A DNA stretch of 37,840 bases from Clostridia bacterium (GTDB taxonomy: Bacteria; Bacillota; Clostridia; Peptostreptococcales; JAAYPU01), in contig JADQBM010000121.1 of assembly GCA_016278615.1 (NCBI GenBank), positions 1 through 37,840 on the forward strand, given 5' to 3'. The position numbers and the translations under genes were made by a program. This document shows positions 15,383 through 21,537 of the stretch, one piece after another. The notes below the pieces were generated by a model, which did no database searches, was not told the origin of the DNA, and worked only from the letters and a program-made list of their open reading frames with translations. Numbering within the stretch: the stretch's first letter is position 1; the number at the start of each line of letters is the position of its first letter.

Positions 15383-15445
15383 TTAATTAACAATTAATAA
15401 TGAACAATGAATAATTAAGGAAAGATTTTGAATTTATTCAAAATC
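15383..15445. repeat. Iteron-plus-hairpin repeat cassette inside the buk operon
   Basis: ATTAACAATTAATAATGAAC and AATGAATAATTAAGG, followed by the hairpin GATTTTGAAT-TTA-TTCAAAATC (15424-15445). The composition (AATGA units, AATTAAGG, GATTTTG...CAAAATC hairpin) matches the elements at 12497 and 20340. It separates buk from the ferredoxin gene and could act as an RNA processing or attenuation site between them. Confidence 0.6.
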
Positions 15446-15471
15446 CTCATTAACTCTCATCTTTCATCTAA

Positions 15472-16548
15472 TTAAACGTATTCTTTTCCTTCTTCGCTAC
15501 CGTCTAAGACTCTTAAAGCCCCCTCCGCAAGGGCTGACATTTCATTTTCTCCTGGAAAAACAATAATTTTACTGATAAAAGATACATGTGCAGATATCCA
15601 GTCGATAAAACGAGAATCATAAGCGATGCCCCCTGTTAATATAATGGCATCTACAGAACCTTTCAGTACAGCCGCACAACTGCCAATTTCTTTTGAAATT
15701 TGATAAGCCATGGCTTTATAAATAAGTTCCGCTTCCTTATTGTTTGAGTCAATCATCTTATTAACTTCTTTTGCATCGTTGGTTCCTAAATGGGCAACCA
15801 AACCACCCTTTCCTACTAATTTCTTCTTGATTTGATCCATAGAAGCATCTTCTTGAAAACACATTCTAAGAAGTTTATCAGTAGGTAGAGAACCTGCTCT
15901 TTCAGGTGAGAAGGGACCATCTCCATCTAAAGCATTATTAACGTCCACTACTTGTCCCTTTTTATGAGCACCTATTGAAATACCGCCTCCAAGATGTGCG
16001 ACGATTAAGTTAAGGTCTTCATATTTTTTTGATAATTCTTTTGCAACATTTTTGGCAACTGATTTTTGATTCAGGGCATGAAAGATACTAGTTCTTTGTA
16101 TTTCAGGAAGACCTGTTATTCTTGCAATGTCTTCTAATTCATCTACCACTACAGGGTCAACGATAAAAGAGGGTTTATGGATTTCATCTCCAATACTACT
16201 GGCAATAATACCAGCAAGATTAGAAGCATGTTGCCCTTGGACACCTCTTTTTAAATCTTCCAACATTTTTTCATTGATGAGATAGGTGCCACTTTTCATA
16301 GGTTTGAGGAGTCCCCCTCTTCCTACAATAGCATCAAAGGAAGATAATGAAATATCATTAGAATTTAGTGTTTCTATTATTAAATTCTTTCTAAAAAGAA
16401 GTTGATCAGGGATGGTACTGAAACAACTTAACTCTTCTGAGCTATGCCTTAAGGTTGTTTCCATAATACAGTCTGAATTGAGAAAAACGGCAATTTTAGT
16501 TGAAGTAGACCCAGGATTAATCACAAGGATTCTAAAAGCTTTTTCCAT
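15472..16548 (-). CDS. buk: Butyrate kinase (branched-chain acyl kinase)
   Basis: ASKHA-fold acyl kinase of 358 residues that makes ATP from butyryl- or isobutyryl-phosphate. Family features are ILVINPGSTSTKIAVF near the N-terminus, GRGGLLKPMKSGTY, IVAHLGGGISIGAHKKGQVVDVNNALDGDGPFSPERAG and ILTGGIAYD. ATG 16548 follows AAAGGAGCTCTTATT; the reading frame extends upstream to 16602 but without a ribosome site and across the sigma-54 promoter. First gene of the buk-ferredoxin-VOR operon. The needed phosphotransacylase (ptb) is not in the window. With VOR, isobutyrate is the likely product. Acetate kinase is excluded by sequence type. Confidence 0.93.
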   Translation of the reverse strand: MEKAFRILVINPGSTSTKIAVFLNSDCIMETTLRHSSEELSCFSTIPDQLLFRKNLIIETLNSNDISLSSFDAIVGRGGLLKPMKSGTYLINEKMLEDLKRGVQGQHASNLAGIIASSIGDEIHKPSFIVDPVVVDELEDIARITGLPEIQRTSIFHALNQKSVAKNVAKELSKKYEDLNLIVAHLGGGISIGAHKKGQVVDVNNALDGDGPFSPERAGSLPTDKLLRMCFQEDASMDQIKKKLVGKGGLVAHLGTNDAKEVNKMIDSNNKEAELIYKAMAYQISKEIGSCAAVLKGSVDAIILTGGIAYDSRFIDWISAHVSFISKIIVFPGENEMSALAEGALRVLDGSEEGKEYV

Positions 16549-16585
16549 AATAAGAGCTCCTTTTCTAAGAGATGTATGGTAAAAG

Positions 16586-16602
16586 AGCAAAAGGTATGCC
16601 AA
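16586..16602 (-). promoter_or_regulatory. Sigma-54 (-24/-12) promoter of the buk/oxidoreductase operon
   Basis: On the minus strand: TTGGCATACCTTTTGCT. Compared with TTGGCACRNNNNTTGCW it has the invariant GG and GC with the exact spacing and differs in the C after TTGGCA. It lies 38 bp before the buk start. The next gene upstream encodes a sigma-54 activator. Confidence 0.82.
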
Positions 16603-16634
16603 AAAAAGAAACCCCCTATATATACTGGAGTTTC
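16601..16634 (-). terminator. Terminator of the sigma-54 activator gene, abutting the -24 box
   Basis: Minus strand: GAAACTCC, a loop of about 10 bases, GGGGTTTC, then seven T that run straight into the TTGGCA of the buk promoter. It separates regulator transcription from the operon. Confidence 0.7.
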
Positions 16635-16662
16635 AAAGATTTAAAGAGTTTCATTTCATAAA

Positions 16663-16722
16663 TATTGCAATATATTGCATGCAAACATCTGCAATAACCC
16701 TAAGTTTGCAAATTCTTGCAAA
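16663..16722. promoter_or_regulatory. Candidate upstream activator sites (TTGCA inverted repeats)
   Basis: TTTGCAA-ATTC-TTGCAAA (16705-16722) is a perfect inverted repeat. The 10-bp palindrome TTGCATGCAA is at 16675-16684, with a further TTGCAA at 16665. Their centres are about 90 to 125 bp upstream of the -12/-24 element, normal for enhancer sites of sigma-54 activators. The likely binder is the Fis-type domain of the protein at 16736-18454. Confidence 0.65.
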
Positions 16723-16735
16723 CTGACCTAATGGA

Positions 16736-18454
16736 TCACAAGATGTCCAAACCATACTTTTCTATTTTATAGTAAAGATTTCTAATAGATAAACCCAATT
16801 GCTGTGCTGTTTTTGTTTTATTGTTTTCATTTTCTTTTAAGACTTGTCCTATATAATCTTTCTCAACTATAGAAAGGACTTCAGACAAAGCTCTTTTTTC
16901 ATGTGTTTTTATGGATGTGTATAATTTGGTATCCGCTGATAAAGCATTCTGAGGCTTTATAGGTAGGTGCTTCTTGTTAATAATATCTTCGTCTATGGTC
17001 ATGTCAATCATAGCTCGGCCAATAAAATTTTCTAATTCTCTCACATTCCCTTTCCATTCCATATGTGACATGACTTCTAATGCTTCTTCAGATATGTCTC
17101 TTACAAATCTGCCATATTCAATATTGAATTTATTTATTATATTTTTTGTAAGTAAGGAAATATCACTTTTCCGATTCTTTAGAGGAGGAATAAAAATAGG
17201 AATAACATTTAGTCGGTAATAGAGGTCTTCTCTAAACAAACCTTTTTTTACTTGTTCCTCTAAATCTTCATTGGTAGCAGCAATGACTCTTGCATCAATT
17301 TTTATTGTTTCTTCTCCCCCGATTCGCATAATTTCTTTTTCTTGTAGCACTCTGAGTAGTTTTGATTGCGTGTTTAAACTCATTTTGCCAATCTCATCTA
17401 AAAAAATAGTTCCTCCATTGGCTTGCTCAAATAAACCAATTTTGCCCCCTTTTTTTGCCCCCGTAAAAGCGCCCTCTTCATAACCAAACAATTCGCTTTC
17501 CAAGAGGGTTTCTGGAATGGCTGCACAATTAATTCGAATTAAATTTCTATATTTTTTACTGCTTTCATTGTGTATGGCATGGGCAAATAATTCTTTTCCG
17601 GTACCACTTTTACCAATTAGTAAAACAGTAGCAGGCGTAATGGCAGCCTTCTTTGCTTTTTCTATTGCCAGCTGCATTTGCCGGTCGTTTCCAATAATAT
17701 CTTTAAAGGTATATTTGCCTGTTATCTTGCGAAAAATTTCTTTAAAAGCATTGAGTTCTTTTGTAAGTCTTTGGATTTCTGTAACATCATGGATAACGGC
17801 AACGCTCCCTTTGAGCTTGTCATCAACGATAATGGGAGCGGCATTTACGATGATATCCTTATTAAAAGGCGCTAACTTAAGCCGGGCATTTTTAACAGGA
17901 ACTTTAGTTTTCAAAACTTTCAAATGAATGCTTTCCCCTTCGGAGATATCTACAGTAACACTTTTACCGATAATTTCTTCTTTCTTAAGTCCAGAAAGCT
18001 CAGTATAAGCATGATTGACCATAATGTTTATGCCTTTTTCATTTGCAACAGAAATGGCATCTTGAGTGGAATCTATAATAGACTCTAACAATATTTGTAT
18101 TTCTTTTAACTTAGTAATTTCTTCTACTAAGTCATCGATTTCAGTAATATCCCGAAAAACTGAAACAACGCCCCTTATCTTCCCATGATCATCCAAAATG
18201 GGCATTCGGTTTGCGGTAATAGTTATTCCACCTAATTCCATCTTGTTATTTATTTCAGCTTTACCACTCCTGAGGACGAAAGGAAGTCTTGTATCTGGAA
18301 TAACATCTGTAATAGGAAGCCCATCAACATCTCTATTTACTTTGATTAATTTTTTAGCAGATTGGTTAAATAATATTATTTTTTCGTTTTCATCAATGGC
18401 GATTATTGCATCATGGGTTGAATCCAATATATTTTTAAGGTTAAAACGTTCCAT
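16736..18454 (-). CDS. Sigma-54-dependent transcriptional activator with two PAS domains
   Basis: Enhancer-binding protein of 572 residues. PAS domain 1 covers about 1-110 (DSTHDAIIAIDENEKIILFN) and PAS 2 about 120-230 (DSTQDAISVANEKGINIMVN). The AAA+ domain, about 250-490, has Walker A GKSGTGKE (281-288), the sigma-54 contact loop GAFTGA (328-333) and Walker B GGTIFLDEIG (347-356). The C-terminal Fis-type helix-turn-helix is NKTKTAQQLGLSIRNLYYKI. It starts at ATG 18454 after AGGTGAAATAG. It lies directly upstream of, and co-directional with, the sigma-54 promoter of buk, so it probably activates that operon, much as BkdR does for branched-chain acid genes in Bacillus. The PAS ligand is unknown. 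Confidence 0.95.
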   Translation of the reverse strand: MERFNLKNILDSTHDAIIAIDENEKIILFNQSAKKLIKVNRDVDGLPITDVIPDTRLPFVLRSGKAEINNKMELGGITITANRMPILDDHGKIRGVVSVFRDITEIDDLVEEITKLKEIQILLESIIDSTQDAISVANEKGINIMVNHAYTELSGLKKEEIIGKSVTVDISEGESIHLKVLKTKVPVKNARLKLAPFNKDIIVNAAPIIVDDKLKGSVAVIHDVTEIQRLTKELNAFKEIFRKITGKYTFKDIIGNDRQMQLAIEKAKKAAITPATVLLIGKSGTGKELFAHAIHNESSKKYRNLIRINCAAIPETLLESELFGYEEGAFTGAKKGGKIGLFEQANGGTIFLDEIGKMSLNTQSKLLRVLQEKEIMRIGGEETIKIDARVIAATNEDLEEQVKKGLFREDLYYRLNVIPIFIPPLKNRKSDISLLTKNIINKFNIEYGRFVRDISEEALEVMSHMEWKGNVRELENFIGRAMIDMTIDEDIINKKHLPIKPQNALSADTKLYTSIKTHEKRALSEVLSIVEKDYIGQVLKENENNKTKTAQQLGLSIRNLYYKIEKYGLDIL

Positions 18455-18489
18455 CTATTTCACCTGCCTAAAAATTAAATTTAATAAAC

Positions 18490-18510
18490 ATTTATAATCT
18501 TATTATAAAT
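18490..18510. repeat. Inverted repeat upstream of the activator gene
   Basis: ATTTATAA-TCTTA-TTATAAAT, perfect 8-bp arms with a 5-bp spacer, 36 bp before the activator start. It is AT-only apart from one C, so chance is possible; it may be part of the promoter or an autoregulatory site. Confidence 0.35.
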
Positions 18511-18598
18511 CAAAATATGAAAAAAGCATCCTAAATTAGAAGAAAACTTGAGCTTAATAAGAATAAGCAAATAGAGTAATTGGAAAGGGATAAAAATT

Positions 18599-18627
18599 TT
18601 TGCAATAATCTGAAAACATGATATAAT
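18599..18627 (+). promoter_or_regulatory. Sigma-A promoter for the OPT transporter gene
   Basis: TTTGCA (-35, 4 of 6), 17-bp spacer, TATAAT (perfect -10) at 18622-18627. The operator-like repeat at 18646 lies just downstream. Confidence 0.6.
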
Positions 18628-18645
18628 ATTCTTATACAAAACTAT

Positions 18646-18662
18646 GTTTCGCATTGTGAAAC
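18646..18662. promoter_or_regulatory. Operator-like inverted repeat upstream of the OPT gene (copy B)
   Basis: GTTTCGCATTGTGAAAC: perfect GTTTC/GAAAC arms around GCATTGT. It matches the fhs element at 2348 (opposite strand) at 15 of 17 positions and has the same placement, about 20-25 bp after the -10 box. A repressor binding here would block early transcription. Confidence 0.55.
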
Positions 18663-18696
18663 ATAATATAATACATTGTAAAGGAGGGTTCTTGTT

Positions 18697-20331
18697 ATGT
18701 CTGAAGGTAAATCAGAAATGAAGTACGCAAAATCCTTTAAAGAGCAACTAACAGTACGAGGCATCATCATTGGAGCATTTGGATCGGTCATTATTACTAC
18801 AAGTTCCATGTATGTAGCGTTAAGAATGGGTGCTCTTCCCTGGCCAACTATTTTTGTGGCCGTTATGTCTATGGCAATACTAAAACTTCTTAAAAATACC
18901 AATCTTAATGAAATCAATGTAACACATACCGCTATGTCTGCAGGAGGCATGGTCGCAGGAGGCTTGGCTTTTACAATTCCAGGCATTTATATGCTCAACG
19001 CCGATGCAGATATTTCAATGGCTGCTTTATTCGCCGTAACATTAGGCGGAGCCATTTTAGGTGTTATTTTTACAGCATTGGTGCGGAAACACTTTATAGA
19101 AAAAGAGCAACTGCCGTTCCCCATGGGTATTGCAGCCGCTGAAACCGTATTGGCTGGAGATGAAGGTGGCTCAAAAGCCAAAACGCTCTTTGTTACATTA
19201 GGTATTACGGCTGTATTTACTGCCATAAGAGATTTCGGAAAAATACCTGGTGCTTGGATTTCATCTACCCTTGCTGGAAAAGGGGTTCCTTTTGGATTTT
19301 GGATTTCTCCCATGGCAGTGGCTATAGGTTATATTATTGGGCCCTTATATACAGGCGTTTGGTTTTTAGGTTCCCTTATTGGTTTCTTCGGACTTATACT
19401 AATAGGTGTACAAACTGGAATGTTTGCTGATGTAGGTGTTGCCACAGCATTTAAGGATAGCTTAGGAATAGGCCTTATGGTAGGAACAGGATTAGGCATA
19501 TTGTTTAAAGGCATTCTACCAAAAGCGAAAGAAATATATGGACCCATGTTCTCTGGAAAAGCCACAAAAGAAGGCGACATTAGTCTTAAATGGGCACCCA
19601 TTGCCTTTGTGCTTATTGCGTTTGTACTAACCTTTGTAGCAAATATGGGTGTCGTAGCAAGTATTGTTACTATATTGGGCGTGTGGGTAACGACGTCTAT
19701 GTCTGCTCAGATTACAGGACAGACAGGCATTAACCCAATGGAAGTATTCGGAATTATTGTGCTTCTGGCTGTAAAAGCTGTTTCAAGCATCGGTCAGGTT
19801 GAGGCGTTCTTTGTAGCTGCTGTTGTTGCAGTTGCATGTGGCTTGACAGGTGATGTCCTAAACGATTTTAAATCCGGGCACATATTAAAAACCAATCCAA
19901 AAGCACAGTTAGTTGCAGAAACGGTTGGGGGCATCATAGGTGCTATCGTTTCTGTAATCGTGTTATTTGTAATGTTTAAGGCCTTTGGAGCAATGGGCCC
20001 AGGTACAGATTTACCAGCACCTCAAGCCTATGCAGTTTCTACTATGGTAGGCGGGTTGCCTAATGTAACAGCCTTTGTAATTGGCTTGGTTTTAGGCGTT
20101 GTTCTTTATATCATGAACATCCCGGCCATGACATTAGGTATTGGTATCTATTTACCAATGTTCATTTCTACAACTGTGTTCATTGGTGGCGCGTTGGCAT
20201 TTATCGTTGGAAAAGTAAATCCTGAAATGAAAAGAAGCGATAAAGGTGTTATCGTGGCTTCTGGTATGCTGGGAGGCGAAGGCGTTACGGGCGTTGCCAT
20301 TGCTATTTTAAAAGTAGTTACCATGGGGTAA
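18697..20331 (+). CDS. OPT-family oligopeptide transporter
   Basis: Large polytopic membrane protein, 544 residues with some 14 hydrophobic stretches. The N-terminal LTVRGIIIGAFGSVIITTSSMYVALRMGALPWPTIFVAVMS, then EKEQLPFPMGIAAAETVLAGDEGG and the C-terminal MNIPAMTLGIGIYLPM are typical of prokaryotic OPT members, which import peptides or peptide-like metal chelates. The sequence is somewhat shorter than the 600-plus residues common in the family. The start follows AAAGGAGGG. It is followed by a P1-family hydrolase gene, and its promoter carries the same operator-like motif as fhs. This suggests import of an amide- or peptide-linked compound tied to the C1/pantothenate genes. Substrate unknown. 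Confidence 0.88.
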   Translation: MSEGKSEMKYAKSFKEQLTVRGIIIGAFGSVIITTSSMYVALRMGALPWPTIFVAVMSMAILKLLKNTNLNEINVTHTAMSAGGMVAGGLAFTIPGIYMLNADADISMAALFAVTLGGAILGVIFTALVRKHFIEKEQLPFPMGIAAAETVLAGDEGGSKAKTLFVTLGITAVFTAIRDFGKIPGAWISSTLAGKGVPFGFWISPMAVAIGYIIGPLYTGVWFLGSLIGFFGLILIGVQTGMFADVGVATAFKDSLGIGLMVGTGLGILFKGILPKAKEIYGPMFSGKATKEGDISLKWAPIAFVLIAFVLTFVANMGVVASIVTILGVWVTTSMSAQITGQTGINPMEVFGIIVLLAVKAVSSIGQVEAFFVAAVVAVACGLTGDVLNDFKSGHILKTNPKAQLVAETVGGIIGAIVSVIVLFVMFKAFGAMGPGTDLPAPQAYAVSTMVGGLPNVTAFVIGLVLGVVLYIMNIPAMTLGIGIYLPMFISTTVFIGGALAFIVGKVNPEMKRSDKGVIVASGMLGGEGVTGVAIAILKVVTMG

Positions 20332-20339
20332 CCTTTTAA

Positions 20340-20397
20340 AGATAACAGATAAAAGATAATAGATAATAATTAAGGTGGATTTTGCTCACGCAAAATC
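20340..20397. repeat. Iteron-plus-hairpin repeat cassette after the OPT gene
   Basis: AGATAACAGATAAAAGATAA and relatives, AATTAAGG, then the hairpin GATTTTGC-TCAC-GCAAAATC (20378-20397) without a T-run. Same design as 12497 and 15383. The 11-mer AGATAACAGAT also recurs at the window end (37830-37840). Confidence 0.6.
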
Positions 20398-20430
20398 TGG
20401 TTATAGAAAAAGAATTTAATAATAAAATTG

Positions 20431-20458
20431 GGAACGCGGAAACGCGTTCCGAGTTTTT
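20431..20458 (+). terminator. Rho-independent terminator after the OPT gene
   Basis: GGAACGCG, tetraloop GAAA, CGCGTTCC, then GAGTTTTTT. It lies 46 bp before the P1 hydrolase gene, so that gene depends on readthrough or its own promoter. Confidence 0.8.
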
Positions 20459-20503
20459 TAACAAGCTGTTTGATTCTCTCTGTAAAGAAAGAAGGTAAGA
20501 TAA

Positions 20504-21463
20504 ATGAAAGAAATTAGTATTACAGATATTGAAGGGATCAAGGTTGGGCATGCACAGAATTTTGATGCGGGAACAGGATGTACGGTGCTTATTTGTGAAA
20601 AAGGTGCCTTTGCAGGTGTGGATGTAAGAGGTGGAGCACCTGCTTCCAGAGAAACTCAATTATTGAATCCAGTGAACCTTGTAGAGCAAATACATGCTGT
20701 GGCTATTAGCGGAGGAAGTGCTTTCGGGCTGGACTGTGCGGCAGGTGTTATGGAATACCTTGAGAAAAATGATATAGGTTTTGATGTTCAAGTAACAAAG
20801 GTTCCCATTGTATGTGGCGCGTCTTTATTTGACCTCACAGTAGGAGATCATAAAATAAGGCCGGATAAAGAAATGGGATATGAAGCTTGTGAAAATGCAA
20901 CAAACCAAAAATGCCTCCAAGGAAGCATTGGAGCAGGGACTGGAGCTACAGTAGGTAAGCTTTATGGCATGGATAGAACCATGAGGGGCGGAATCGGTGT
21001 TTATGGCGTACAAATAGGAGATCTAAAAGTTGCATGCATTGTTGCGGTAAACTGTCTTGGAGATGTGCTAAATCCGGAAACAGGCGAGAGAGTTGCTGGA
21101 CTATTGGATGAAGAAAAGAAAAAAGTGATTAGTACTGAAGAAGAAATGTACAAGCAATATCAAAACAAAAAGAATCTATTTAGCGGGAATACAACCATTG
21201 GGATTGTAGTGACAAACGGAAAACTAAACAAGGCACAGGCCACAAAAGTTGCTTCTATGACCCAAAATGGATTTGCGAGAGCTATGCGGCCCGCGCACTC
21301 TATGTTTGATGGAGACACCATATACGCTTTGTCAACGGCTGAGGTAGAAGCAGATATTAATGTAATAGGTGCTTTAGGAGCGGAAACAATGGCTAAAGCA
21401 GTCTATCGCGGCGTTATTACCGCTGATGGCGGTTATGGCATTAAAGCCTATAAAGATCTATAA
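20504..21463 (+). CDS. P1-family (DmpA/NylC-type) N-terminal-nucleophile peptidase or amidase
   Basis: Self-processing hydrolase of 319 residues of peptidase family P1. It begins ITDIEGIKVGHAQN and has VDVRGGAPASRETQLLNP, AISGGSAFGLDCAAGVMEYLE, GAGTGATVGK and the processing region SGNTTIGIVVTNGKL. Cleavage before the Thr after Asn would create the N-terminal nucleophile. Relatives include L-aminopeptidase D-esterase, beta-peptidyl aminopeptidases that remove beta-alanine from peptides such as carnosine, and the nylon-oligomer hydrolase NylC. It follows the OPT transporter and a terminator. The location suggests cleavage of an imported amide, perhaps beta-alanyl or pantetheine-like; this is inference. 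The start follows AGAAGG. Confidence 0.9.
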   Translation: MKEISITDIEGIKVGHAQNFDAGTGCTVLICEKGAFAGVDVRGGAPASRETQLLNPVNLVEQIHAVAISGGSAFGLDCAAGVMEYLEKNDIGFDVQVTKVPIVCGASLFDLTVGDHKIRPDKEMGYEACENATNQKCLQGSIGAGTGATVGKLYGMDRTMRGGIGVYGVQIGDLKVACIVAVNCLGDVLNPETGERVAGLLDEEKKKVISTEEEMYKQYQNKKNLFSGNTTIGIVVTNGKLNKAQATKVASMTQNGFARAMRPAHSMFDGDTIYALSTAEVEADINVIGALGAETMAKAVYRGVITADGGYGIKAYKDL

Positions 21464-21474
21464 TCTTTTCAATC

Positions 21475-21498
21475 AAAAAAGCCCTATAGGGCTTTTTT
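21475..21498. terminator. Bidirectional terminator between the P1 hydrolase and chemoreceptor genes
   Basis: A perfect 24-bp palindrome: AAAAAAGCCC/TATA/GGGCTTTTTT, giving a T-run on either strand. The genes on the two sides converge. Confidence 0.88.
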
Positions 21499-21537
21499 GT
21501 TGTTCTGTTAAAATAATAAACATTTCTTATAAGGGTC

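Noticed and set aside
18581..18604. Sigma-54 promoter upstream of the OPT gene (TTGGAAAGGG ... TTTTTGCA)
   Set aside because: GG to GC distances are 14 bp or more instead of 12, so the geometry fails; a sigma-A promoter with TATAAT fits better.
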